DNA of 64,000 nt from NCBI GenBank assembly GCA_949317995.1, contig OX439050.1, forward strand, positions 17,810,061-17,874,060, given 5' to 3'. Under the pieces are notes generated by a model. That model was not told the DNA's origin, did not search any database, and saw only the letters and a list, made by a program, of their open reading frames with translations. Each line of letters begins with the position of its first letter. The stretch's first letter is position 1. Shown here piece by piece: positions 30,267 to 41,497 of the stretch. Made by a program: the position numbers and the translations under genes. This DNA comes from Acholoe squamosa. Its lineage: Eukaryota; Annelida; Polychaeta; Phyllodocida; Polynoidae.

Positions 30267-32883
30267 CTAGTAAATTATGTTAAAAGAAAAAAAATATCTC
30301 ACTTGCATTTATTTAATAATACAGAAATCCCAGACTGGAATGAAATTCCCTTCTTCAAATGTATCTTCCCATCAGAATATGCTTGGCATTGAATTTTCAC
30401 AAAACGTTTACATTTTGGTTACAAGCCACCCCCGCCTTTAAGATAAAATTGGTTATGGGGACAAGAAATCTTAAACTAATCACCCGGTGTTTTGTTTTTT
30501 TGTTTTTTTTTTAAGTACAGTGAAAAGGTGAGGAACAATCACTCACCTTTATGCCTTTTGGACGAGATAATTTCTTGATTACTTTGACTCCCCCCCCCCC
30601 CACCACCACCACCACCTCAGGTGATAACAGCAGATGGATATACAATTAAAATAAAACCGTAGTGTTGTAGATTTTAATAGAATAGTAGAGAATAGACCTG
30701 TGAGACATAGCGCGGCAACTTGTAATCTTGTGTCTAGTGATAGAATAATAGGAAAGCTAATTTCAAAGGCAATTAAAGGTTGTACCATCTGGCTCACCCT
30801 GTAACTCTTGTGCTGCCTTGTACTACTAGGTCTACTACCGAGAAGTTCTGCCTGCCCATAAATGACCACTACAAATGGTAGAGGTGGGCATGTTCAATGA
30901 CCCAGAACCATATGCACCAAGGACCCCAGAATGACTAGGGTTGTGTGTGGCAGTCTTACCAACCCCAACAGCATACAGCTGGTCACAACCCCCTCCCCAC
31001 CAAACTGGTAACCCCCTCCCCTCTGTAGACAGGGTACACCAAGTTTAGCATTTGTCTCTCCATAGAGATTTATAGAGATTCTAAACAGTAAATATCTTCT
31101 TCAAATACAGAATATATGATCCAAATGTACCATAACCCCGTGAGATGAAACCTTTAGTACATATATACAGCAATTTCAGACCACAGAATTATCAGATAAA
31201 GCCTACAGAGATGTATTGGTGAATCTTAATTTTGTCTTATGCTAATCTTCCATAGAGTTCCAGGAGCTGAAATGTCTAATCTAATCATAAAACCCAAACT
31301 GAACATATATCACAAAAACAAGTTATCTACCTTTAGTACATACATATGCTGATAACAATGCCTCAATATTGTGCCAAAATAGTCCATAGGAGAAGAACAG
31401 TGAACGAAAATAGAAATCAGGGCTCCCCTATCCCTTACACCGTGGCAACTCTGAACCATTGACTAGTCTACAAGTCTCACTAGTAGGACTTAGAGTCGCC
31501 GCGCTAATAAATTCTAAAAGAAATTATGGTGTAACTGTTTAAGACTATAGTCTGTCCATCTAACCCCCCCCCCCCCCCATGAACTTAAAATACATTATCA
31601 TATCCCCATGCATACAGGTTCACGAAAATTTTCATACATGGCTTTCCCTCGTCATAAAACATGCTTGCAGCAAATTGCCACCCCCCCCCCCCAACTCACA
31701 CCAAGGTGTCTTGAATAACAGGGTGTGCATGGCAAATATATTATTATGGTAGTGTCTTTTATCTGGGGTAAAGCATTTACATCCCATGATGGTTTTTTTT
31801 TGTTTTTTTTATCGTGGGGGAGGGTGTATATAATTAGGCATGTTAAAATCGGAGAATATTGGCTTGCATTCACTCAACTTTAACAGATTACAAGACCAAA
31901 TCATTTTTAAACATAAAACAAAGGATTCAAGATATGGGTATACAGTAAACATTTTTAATCCATAAAAGAAAGAATTGTAAAGAAATGTATTGTTTAAATA
32001 ATACTTGTTTGTCTCGCCAAAACTGACGGACTAAAATACTGTAAAGTTTACTGACAATACTGTTTAATGGTAGAAGAGAGGGAATCACAGACACAGTCAA
32101 ACACCAGTGAAATAGTCGGTGAATACATGCTAGAAACAACTCGGGCATGCCCTGAGTTAGTAAAAGAATAACAGTTTGTTAAAAACACATTGTCCCTCCA
32201 TCACAGAAGTTTATCACAAATAATGGACAACGAGAGTGAATAGTCTCAGATCACATTGGTAAATACTGCTCATGTAGCATGAAAATGGATTGTGAATACT
32301 CGCAGTTTTTCATGGTTTATACTGACATGGAATTAATACATGATCTGTTTATATAAACAGTTTCAATTCATAATACTGAGAATAACCTACTAGTAACAAA
32401 CAGGCATATATCATGCAGCATTCTGCGTGATATAAACGTGACCAGCAGCAATGGTGTTCGCATTTCCACACATTGTTCAGTCTACAGTGTTATTACCAGT
32501 AACTACATAGGCTCACACGGTATTTTACAAATTTACAATGTTTTTGTCATTGTCATGATTGCTTATGCACTTTTTAATGTGGTGAATTTTTTTTTCTACC
32601 TGACAGCCCTTTTATGGGGCGCATTCATCATAATTTGGAAGAAAAAAACAATGATAAAATACCACTTTCAAGAAATTTTCAAAATCAATTATTTATGAAC
32701 CCATAAAAATCAAAGTCTGTCGGTGACCTCAAAATTGCGTATTCTCTTTTGGTTCTCTTGAGATTGTTAAAAATGCAAATGGGTTCCTATTTCATGATAA
32801 TTGTGGGTAACTCCATTCTCCTAGATTAGTCCTCTGTAAGTAGGATTCTAGTGCGACATATTCAGTTAGTGACTAGGGTCTGT
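30267..32883. other. Intergenic region without recognised gene
   Basis: I see no coding exon here. There are long C/G runs (30590-30600, 31565-31580, 31680-31692) and scattered A/T-rich DNA. The 3' UTR of the cfap107-like gene must begin at its right edge, but I cannot place its end. Confidence 0.6.
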
Positions 32884-35800
32884 TCAGGCCATGTTGACAA
32901 CGGGCGCAGATACTGGTTTGATGGCCGGGAGGGGCTCGGGTGCGTATAATGTACTGGCCCCACGTAGGTTGAGGTCCTTGTTTACTTTGTTATAGGCGTG
33001 AAGTGTGGAAGAGCTGCATTTTGGGGTGGCGTGTCGTAGACTATGGGCGGAGGCAGGGAGTGACCTGTAACTACCAACGTACGTTGTGACGTAGTCGCCG
33101 TGTGTCTCGTCTGCCACTTGTTGTTCCCACTTGGATGTCAGCTTAGCACGGATATCAAAGTTTGTTGGTGCACCTGCAATATATACACATTAACATGGAT
33201 TTGAAATAATGGTTACAAAAACTTCAAACCTCAACAAATGAAGATCTCATGGCCTGATTGATTATTATTTAATTTAAATTCTGTAGTAGAGTGGGCTATA
33301 AACCCTGTGTCTTCACTAAAGATCTATACCTAGTTCAATAGATTAAAGTACAGTGCAAGTTACACTGGGGGTAGATCACACTCAACATACCTTGGATAGG
33401 ATGGTCGGAGCGCTCAGGCACCCACGATAGGCGATGACCGTCCCAGTGGCGGAGGTCAGGCAGTTTGTCGTTCTCGTCACGTTCCCGCTTGTTGTAATGT
33501 TCGTCATACCATGAGATCATGTTGTTGGAGTAACGTTTACCATGGTGATAGAAGAGGTGCTCCTTGCCTAAGCCGTCATTCTGCAACTGAGCCTTTCTGC
33601 GGATAGTGACATCGGGTTTGGAGGATCCAAAGTTCCTGAAGTCTGTACGGTGAGTGCTGTCAGTCCGCACATTCCCCTTGTTAAACTGTTGAGAGCAGAA
33701 AGAAATAAAGAATCAGGAAAACATGAATAATTGTTGTTTTTCCATGTCCTGGCATTGGGAAGATATATATGTAAGGAAGAATGAAGATATATTGTTACAA
33801 TATAACAATATAGTCTGTCTTGTTATGCTACATGGCCTTGGGCAAAAAAAAAAAAAAAAAAAATTGTAAGTTTCTGGTAACATAGTCCAAAAAGTTGAGG
33901 TAGGTCGGATTTTTTTTTTACTGACCAATATGTTGACCGCAATATTGAGTTGTTATCATTAATAACCATCACAGATAACCTATTTTAGCCATTATGCCAT
34001 CCAAAACGTACAGAGCTTTTGGATTCATTACTTTGATGGAAGGGAAACGTCATAATATTTAAGATATGAAATTTAGGTGAAAAATAAGAAAAATTTTGAA
34101 AAAATGATGAAAATTTAATTTAAATTATGAGGTCGGCCCTGTTTGGCTGAGGTAGGTCGGGTGACCGGAAACCAAACTTTTTTTGGGGCCTCTATATATA
34201 GGCTTAGGCATTATTAATCCAAAACTATACATGAGATGGCCGGCATAGCAATATAAAAAAAGTACTTTCTAGTTAGCAATGGGTTGCACACAACTTTTAT
34301 CTCATTGATTTTGCTTTTTTGTCTTATTTAGGGCAGGTAAGGGGTTTGCTACAGCGCACGCTAAATTGCACTAGCCTAGGTAGCAGGTCTAGTTCCCGAT
34401 AAGCCTTCACACTTGGTCAAAATTAGACAGGCAAATCCAGTTAAGTTTGTCAAGTACCGTACTTCATGTGATGTGTAAGGGACGAGTCATTGATTCATTG
34501 AGATGAAAAGAGAGTGAGTGAGTAATATGTGTTTAATGCCATTTCGACAGCTAAGGTCATATTCATGGCGAGAACTACATTACACAATTTCACAGGGGAA
34601 TGTGTCAGTGCCCGCGCATATGTGCACCACACACATCCTGAGGGGATAGGAAAGAGGAGAAATAGACCCTTTTAAGTAGGCTAGGGAAGCCCAAGACGAA
34701 AAGTCCCGTAACTACAGCAACGCTCCGACGTCCGTCCCACAGGTGCCGGGGACAAACTGGTCCTCTGCGCTCTCTGTTACATAGCATAATAAGATTGCTA
34801 CACTGGAGCTCTGCGTAGATTATAAATGCATATTACAGCCATAATACTGCACCAATCTCTTATTTATAAAGACTGAATTATTCTCTCTCTCCGATTTCAT
34901 AATACTGGCTCGATGAAAATGTTATGGGTGGTATGTACTTGGAGAATTTAGACGTTGAAGGGGCTTGCAATGCAGACGGATGGGAAATTTGTGGCACAGT
35001 ATGGCGCGGGCTGTGCGCATGTGACACGCTACCATGGCGACTTGCTACGATATGTGGTTACCGTCCAGATGAATTGCCAGGTGGGGGGGGGCTTGTTAGA
35101 TATGGGGGGGGGGTCACTTGGCGGGGGAGGGGGCAAACCCAATTAACCTTCACACTAGCCTAGGGGTGGGGGGTTAAAACTAAATGTGGGCAAATCAAAT
35201 ACCCATCGCAACGTGTCATTCCATGCGCCTATCCGATTTTTTTTTTGGGGGGTCATTTTGCAAAATCAGTTCTTAGACTTAGTGGGGGGTCGCTATCATT
35301 TTTGTCAGTGGTGGAGGGGTCGGAAAAAAATCTGCCGATGCGCCAAAACCAATCAATATAATAATATCATATTAATATTAGGTGAGTGATGGGGCCAGCA
35401 AAACAGCCCCCCTCCCCCACGCCGCAGTTGGCAATAAATGACTTTGTTTACATTTGAAAGAAAGGAGTGTATTCGAATACTGGACACCTCGGAAACAGAG
35501 ACACCTCGGAAGCAGACATCTCAGAAGCAGACATAAGGACACCTCGGAAGCACTGACATCTCGGAAGTAGACAAAACCATGATAATATCCATCTCTTCTT
35601 ATAGATCTAGAATTTGAAAAACTACAACCCTACTGTCTCTAGACTGAGTTTCGTCTGTGTCACGGGTTGGCCGTTCACACACTGACTGCGATGTATTGGC
35701 TTTTTGGGGGCAACTAAGATATTACTATGGTAGGCACTTTGATAAAGCCACCGTGGAGGGTGAGAAAAGCTGGCACACTGGGTTGACACCTTCTGCCAGG

Positions 35801-38800
35801 TGGGAGTGCGGCCGATAATCTTTAGTATTGGGATACTTCATTATTTAACAAGTGGGGGAGGCAGGGGTGGTGGATTTTTGTATGTACATAGAAATCACCC
35901 CCCCCCCCCAATCAGACTGGGTTAATGTTTTTGGCCTCTCCACAGGGAGTGATCATTGTTTATCAATGGAGGGAATGGTAGGGGTTATACTTGTGTTTGT
36001 AGGATCTTTGATAAAAAATTACTGTCTAAACCTACATAGATTATAAGGTAAAATTTGATTCTAGTCTCTTTGAACCCAGGTAGAATTTAGGTGTTGTTAA
36101 AAAGTGACCTTTGACCTTGACCTTAATTGACGTTCATCTGAAAATAATGTCAATTGTGTTTGCAGGATTTGATACACATTACTCTCTAAGCCTACATAGA
36201 TTATAAGGTAAAATTTGGTTTTAGTCTCTTTGGACCTAGGTAGAATTTGGGTGCCGCTGAAACATGACCTTTCACCTTGACCTTAAATGACCTTTATATG
36301 AAAATAAGGTCACTTGTGTTTGTAGGATATTTGATGCACATTGCTGTCTGAGCCTACATAGATTATAAGGTAAAATTTGGTTCTAGTCTCTTTTGGACCG
36401 AGGTAGAATTTGGGTGCCCCTGAAAAGTGACCTTTGACCTTGACCTTAAATGACCTTCATCTGAAAATAAGGTCACTTGTGTTTGTAGGATATTTACACA
36501 TTACTACCTAAGCCTACATAGATTATTGGGTAAAATTTGGTTCTAGCCTCTTTGAACCTAGGTAGAATTTGCTGAAAAGTGACCTTTGACCTTGACCTTA
36601 AATGACCTTGACCGATGGAAGGTCACAGGTCAGCTAGGTTGATCGGGCATCCAGTACTCATCATTACATTTTTTTTTTGAGGAAATCGGTTAAGAATTGA
36701 TGAAATAAGAACAGAAAATGTCTTATCAACTACCGTAATCTCCCGCGTATAAGACGCATCCTCTAGGCCAAACAAAAGCCTTGTGCGTCTTATAGGATCT
36801 CTTCAAGTTGGGGGTGCGTCTTATACGAGGGGTAATTTTACTATAGAAATGTACTAATCTTACAAATTTCAGTATTAAAATGTGCGTCTTATACGCGAAA
36901 ATGTATGTGCTATGTTTGGGGTGCGTCTTATACGCGCAGCGCGTCTTCTACGCGGGAGATTACGGTAGTACAATGCACCACCAGGCAGTTATCTCAGTGG
37001 TCACAACTTTCTATATACTTCCCTATGGTAGAATGGGCAGAATTCTTTGACGACATAATTGCCATTTTCTCATGAACTAATGAAGATATTGACTTGAAAT
37101 TTTCACTGAATGTCTATTTCAATGAGCTCTATCCAGCCATAACAGCAGTTTTAAACATAGAGTATATTTGAAAATTTTGTGACTGTGCTAGGCACTTTAA
37201 TAAAGCCACTGTGGGGGGTGAGAAAAGCTGGCACACTGGGTTGACACTTTCTGCAAGGTGGGAGTGCGGCCTATAATCGCGACCTTGTCGATATCGCAGT
37301 TTTAGGGTTCTATTATGGGATTTTTCTTGTATTTTAATAGTTATCATTAAAGTCTAGATATCAAGGTACCCACCAGCGAAATCTGGGAGAAAAAATTCCA
37401 ATTATTTAGCGTTTTACAATTACTTTAGTATGAAGGTAATATTGAAGCTTTGAAAAACATGTTAACCACCGGAGACACCAAAAAACTAATATCAGACACA
37501 GTTAAAGTGCATAATAAACTAGCAGCATGTATAATTTCATGCATTTATGACTGCCCAATGATACTTTTGAGAGGACCAAAATATGAAACAATAGAAAAGA
37601 AATGGCTGTGTGTAGAGCCACCATGACATGATTTTTTATTAGCATGTTACTACTACTTAGAATCAATTTGGAAATGGATTAAAGATATCAACTGAAAGCT
37701 ATGATTCTAAATATCATAGAAAACTAAATTTTATTTATATTATATCTGATAACTAGAACATTACTTTCCAGGCCCTTAGATATCAAGTGAAAACACAGAA
37801 AATGACCACCAGTACATGCTGCCACATACTGGGCCCACTGCGCAGCTGAACTCACATCACTGATATTAGGTATGTCACTAAAAATTGAAAAGCTGTCTGA
37901 TCGCTTAGCTTTTAGCACAGCCTTTAGAGGCACATGTTAGTAATAATATGCTTTTGGAATTTTTCATTTAAAGTGAATATTGATGAAGTTATGGTGGTTT
38001 TCATGACCGAAAGTGGGTATTTTTTTCGTCATCATTTTAAACTGTACAAAGAAGGAACAAGTGTGACCTTTCCATGATTTTAGTCTGATTTTTAAACTTG
38101 CTGTATCATGGAAAAGCTTACATCCCCTGAAAGCCTGGAACTTTGCCATCACAATGCAGTTCATCCCAGGTCATTCTGACCAAAAGAAGTGGAAAAATCA
38201 ATTTTTAAAGCTAAAAAGTTAGTAAAATCCCTAAATTTGGGCAGAAATTATCAATTACAAAATTCTGCTGATCCTAGAAAACTATGTGCTCAACGATAGA
38301 TTTTCTTCATAATTGGCAGAGATGATGCTAAGACCATATAGGCACTTACCTACCCCCAGTGCATGGTTCTGCTGCAGTGGAGGTGTGAAACTGTGATAAA
38401 GCTTAAACTGGGGAGTGCTAAACTCTCCTTTCTTTGACAGCTCATTGTGTAGCTATTTATTGGAGGATCTTAACAAACATGGGCTCATTTTAAAGGGATT
38501 GATTAGGGGTTTAATATGAATCTATATGAGAAATAATTGATGCAGGCAAACATCCCATTCTCCCCAAGTGAAGTTAACCCATAATTTTGAAAGCATTTTT
38601 TGGTATAAAGGCCAAATCTCACATGAAAGAGAATAGTTCCCACACTTTCTACAGGAAAGAATGGTTTAGAAAATGTCTAGGGGTTTTCTTTTCATAGGGG
38701 AACAGGATGTTTGCCAGACCCCACAAAAATTTTAGCGTGCCATTTGTTATCACCCTTTAAACAGCTTCTCCATGTTAGGCCCTTGTCTGTTTGCCAGAAT

Positions 38801-40994
38801 TCAATCCTATGTATATTATTTATATAGCAATGGATAGAGCTGATAAAAAGAAGTGGATTTCCTTTTTAAATGAAGTCTTTATGTCAATATAAAGGGAAAT
38901 TCTGACCAACTAAAGATTTCATATCAACTCCATAATTTTGCGCCAATTCTGTCAGATCGCTAAATCGCAGATGATATTATGTCGAGATAAAATCCCTTTA
39001 AATTGTTAAAATTTGATATGATACATTGATTTTCAACCTTTTATGGGGAACTCTTCCATACATAAAAAGGAAACAGTCCAAAATAATGATTTCAGAGATG
39101 TAGCCAGTCCTGTATCCGATATGCTTGATCACAAATCTGGATCCTATTTAAACTCTTAACACTGGCAGAATTTTGGGTTCGATTTTGGGTCTTTGATCAG
39201 TCATAACTTCCCTTATACTTGGCATAAAGACTTCATTTAAAGAGCTAATCCACTTTTTTTATGAGATCTATCCATCGCTTAATAGATAAAATGCATGGGA
39301 CAAAGTCTTAAAAACTAGGTAAGTGCCTAGACCATATACTACCTCTTCTATATGTTTTTGAATGACTTCCTATATTCCTTCATGTATTTGATCAGGGGGT
39401 ATTGATTACATTGACCTAATTAAGGTGATAATTAATTAACAAATTAGAGTTGTGAAAAAAATCAAACAGTAAATTGAAGGAAATTTTGTGTACTTGGGGT
39501 ACAAATTCTCAGGCAGTTAAACCCTCCAATATTTCCCATGGTTATAAGCTGATCACTGAGACCTGTCCCTGCACAAACCTTCCAAGCCTGGCACAGTTTT
39601 CCATGACGCAGTCCAGGCTCATATCAGCCCCAATGCTGACATACCTACAGATATTATAACACCTTTTCTACCATTACTATAGTGGTACTTGCCTCAATAT
39701 TTTTGGTACTATTTGCCCTGTATCTCTGTTTCTATACAAGATATAAACAAAATTCCAAAAGATTTAAAAACATCTTAATGGCCTCGATCAAATGCGGTCA
39801 CAGGGATCTTTCTGTTTTCAACTTAATTTTGTTGTTGAAGTGCCTAACAGACTGTGCCTACACTGTAGGCACTGAAATACCTCCAGTGTGTGAGTCTGCT
39901 GCAGTAGAGGTGTGAAACTGTGATAAAGCTGAAACTGGGTAGTGTTAAACTCTCCTTTCTTTGCAAGCTTATTCTGAAACTATTTACTGGTGGATCTTTA
40001 CAAACAAGGGCTCATTTTAACAGGCTTGGCTAGACCTTTAAAATGAATATTTTTTGTACAAGGTTGAATGCAGGGAATTTTGCCTTTGACCCATTGAAGT
40101 TCAACCAAAAGTTTAGAACCATTTTATGATTAGAAGATCACTGTGCACCTAAAAATAAATGGTTCCCACCTGTTCTACGGATAAAAATCATCTAGAAAAT
40201 GTCTAGCTTTTCTTTTTCTAAGGGGCTGCAGTATGTTCGACAGACCCTGCAAACTTTTTAGGGGAGATTATCTCTGGACACTTGTCCCAACCTCCCCCAT
40301 GTTCGGCACTTACCTATCAATTAAGACCTTATTGTATGCATTTTATATGGTGAGAAATTGATAGCTGTGATAAAAATAAGTGGTTTTGCTTTTTAAATGA
40401 AGTTTTTATGACAATTTAAATGGAAGTCATGATCATTCAAACATCCTGAGTCAAAGACGCTATTCTGCTGTGGTTCTGTCAGAGCGCACAGATCAAGGGA
40501 AAAGATGACATCAAAAATTTGCTTTTACATTATTTGATTATGATAAAATGTATCATTATTCACATTCTTGGGGGTATATCTTGCTTATCTGAAAAGAAAA
40601 TTGCCCAAAATAATCATTTTAGTGACCTAGTCTACCTTGGATTCATCTTGCTTGATCACAAAATTGGACCTAAATTAAACTCTTAACTATGGCAGAATTC
40701 TGGGTCTGATTTGGTACCTTTGACCGGTCATAATTCCACTTTAAATTGACATAGAGACTTCATTTAAAAAGCAAATCCACTTCTTTTCTCAAGATCTATC
40801 CATTGCTCCTTAGATAAGTTTAATGGGATAAAGTCTTGAAAATCTAGGTCAGTCACTCAGTGCCTACCTACAGAAAGTGCACTCACCGTGTGTCTCTCTT
40901 CTGACCAGTTGCCGATTAACACATTGTTAGCATATCTCTGCTCTATCCGCCAACCTGGCATATTCCACTTGAGTGCATCTCCGTGTGTGCCCAT
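32884..40994 (-). CDS. cfap107: CFAP107-like ciliary microtubule inner protein
   Basis: Homologue of CFAP107 (C1orf158), a protein inside the A-tubule of ciliary doublet microtubules. Exons on the minus strand: 40994-40887 (36 codons, donor GTGAGT), 33685-33391 (acceptor CTCAACAG, donor GTATGT) and 33173-32884 (acceptor ATTGCAG), phases 0 and 1, total 230 residues. Family features are the N-terminal PGWRIEQRYANNVLIGNWSE, the middle SWYDEHYNKR and LRHWDGHRLSWVPERSDHP, and then GAPTNFDIRAKLTSKWE; these correspond to PSWQIETKY..GNW, YDDHYNR and APPTNY in the human protein as I recall it. It is transcribed divergently from ppp1r7. The first intron is 7.2 kb and full of repeats. Further 5' non-coding exons are possible. 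Confidence 0.9.
33834..34190. mobile_element. GGCC-ended inverted-repeat element, degraded
   Basis: Ends GGCC and GGGGCC with A and T runs. The interior phrase GGTAGGTCGGA is shared with the better preserved 50540-50847. Lies in the first cfap107 intron. Confidence 0.45.
34511..34693 (-). mobile_element. SINE-like element, copy 3 (tail type 1)
   Basis: 183 bp, flanked by AGATGAAAAG (34501-34510) and AGACGAAAAG (34694-34703). Over its full length it matches copy 1, including the (ACTC)n tail. Confidence 0.85.
35470..35575. repeat. Short tandem repeat with ACATCTCGGAAGCAG phrase
   Basis: About six imperfect units of roughly 15 bp (GACACCTCGGAAGCA and variants). Confidence 0.8.
35732..35821. 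repeat. 90-bp dispersed repeat, first copy
   Basis: Matches 37189-37279 nearly base for base (GTGAGAAAAGCTGGCACACT, CTGGGTTGACA, AGGTGGGAGTGCGGCC). The two copies flank the nuclear-receptor-site array in direct orientation. Confidence 0.8.
35995..36640. repeat. 162-bp tandem repeat rich in AGGTCA half-sites
   Basis: Four units start near 35995, 36157, 36318 and 36482 (marker TTTGTAGGAT). Each ends with TGACCTTTGACCTTGACCTT, which holds a DR1 arrangement of nuclear-receptor half-sites plus a further half-site. Confidence 0.85.
36731..36967. mobile_element. MITE subfamily A, in cfap107 intron 1
   Basis: 237 bp with ends TACCGTAATCTCCCGCGTAT and CGCGGGAGATTACGGTA. Confidence 0.88.
38339..39329. 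mobile_element. hAT-like non-autonomous element, 991 bp
   Basis: Inverted ends TAGGCACTTACCTA and TAGGTAAGTGCCTA. The flanks repeat GACCATA (38332-38338 and 39330-39336), or AGACCATA counting 8 bp. No coding content. A related but older element with TAGGCACT ends lies at 39866-40866. Confidence 0.8.
39866..40866. mobile_element. Older relative of the 991-bp hAT-like element
   Basis: Aligns with 38339-39329 along its length (GTGTGAAACTGTGATAAAGC, CTCTCCTTTCTTTG, and the end AAGTCTT-AAA-CTAGGT) with ends TAGGCACT and AGTGCCTA. It lies just upstream of cfap107 exon 1 donor. Target duplication unclear. Confidence 0.65.
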
Positions 40995-41279
40995 TTTGTG
41001 TCAGTTTATTACAATAAATTACAGATAAATAAATAAAAATGCCGCTTCTAGTCGGCCTTACGCTCCTCCCGTTGCTGAGGCCGCCGTCTTCTCTTCACAA
41101 CAATATCACTGGCTGGTATTCTTACACGCCGTGTGGTGTCAGAAAACAATAATAAACTAGAGAAAAGGTGTTTTATAGGTGTTTCACACAATGAAAAATA
41201 TATGTTGCAAAATAACTGAAACTTCTGAACCGCAAGAAAATAAATCTTATCTAAAGTTATCATTTGGGAAATGGAGTAC

Positions 41280-41497
41280 TATATTATTTCGTGGTGGGAT
41301 ATGTAATACGCCGGAAATGCTCTGTTGTTATGGACTATAGTACTTAAGACTGGCTATAGGTGGCGCTCCGAAATTACAACCAATCAAAAGTTGGTTAAGG
41401 AATCTCAGAAACTGTAGCCAATCAAGAATGGGTTGACAAAATCTTTCGGCAAAATATGCTGGTTTTCGCGACCGGGTACAAGCAAAAAGTTGCAGCA
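41280..41497. promoter_or_regulatory. Shared promoter of cfap107 and ppp1r7
   Basis: The two ATGs lie 503 bp apart in divergent orientation. Between them are two CCAAT boxes 38 bp apart (41380-41384, 41418-41422), an ETS-like CCGGAAAT at 41311, and a weak RFX X-box-like GTTGTTATGGAC at 41324. There is no TATA box at a clear position. Motif roles are inferred. Confidence 0.6.

Noticed and set aside
34605..34787. Minus-strand frame ending LSPQDVCGAHMRGH
   Set aside because: It is the translated head of the SINE-like element; the same peptide appears at the end of the broken RT frame at 16704.
41048..41263. Minus-strand frame upstream of cfap107 exon 1
   Set aside because: There is no splice signal joining it to exon 1 and no family resemblance; the ATG at 40994 with the conserved PGWRIEQRY start is better.
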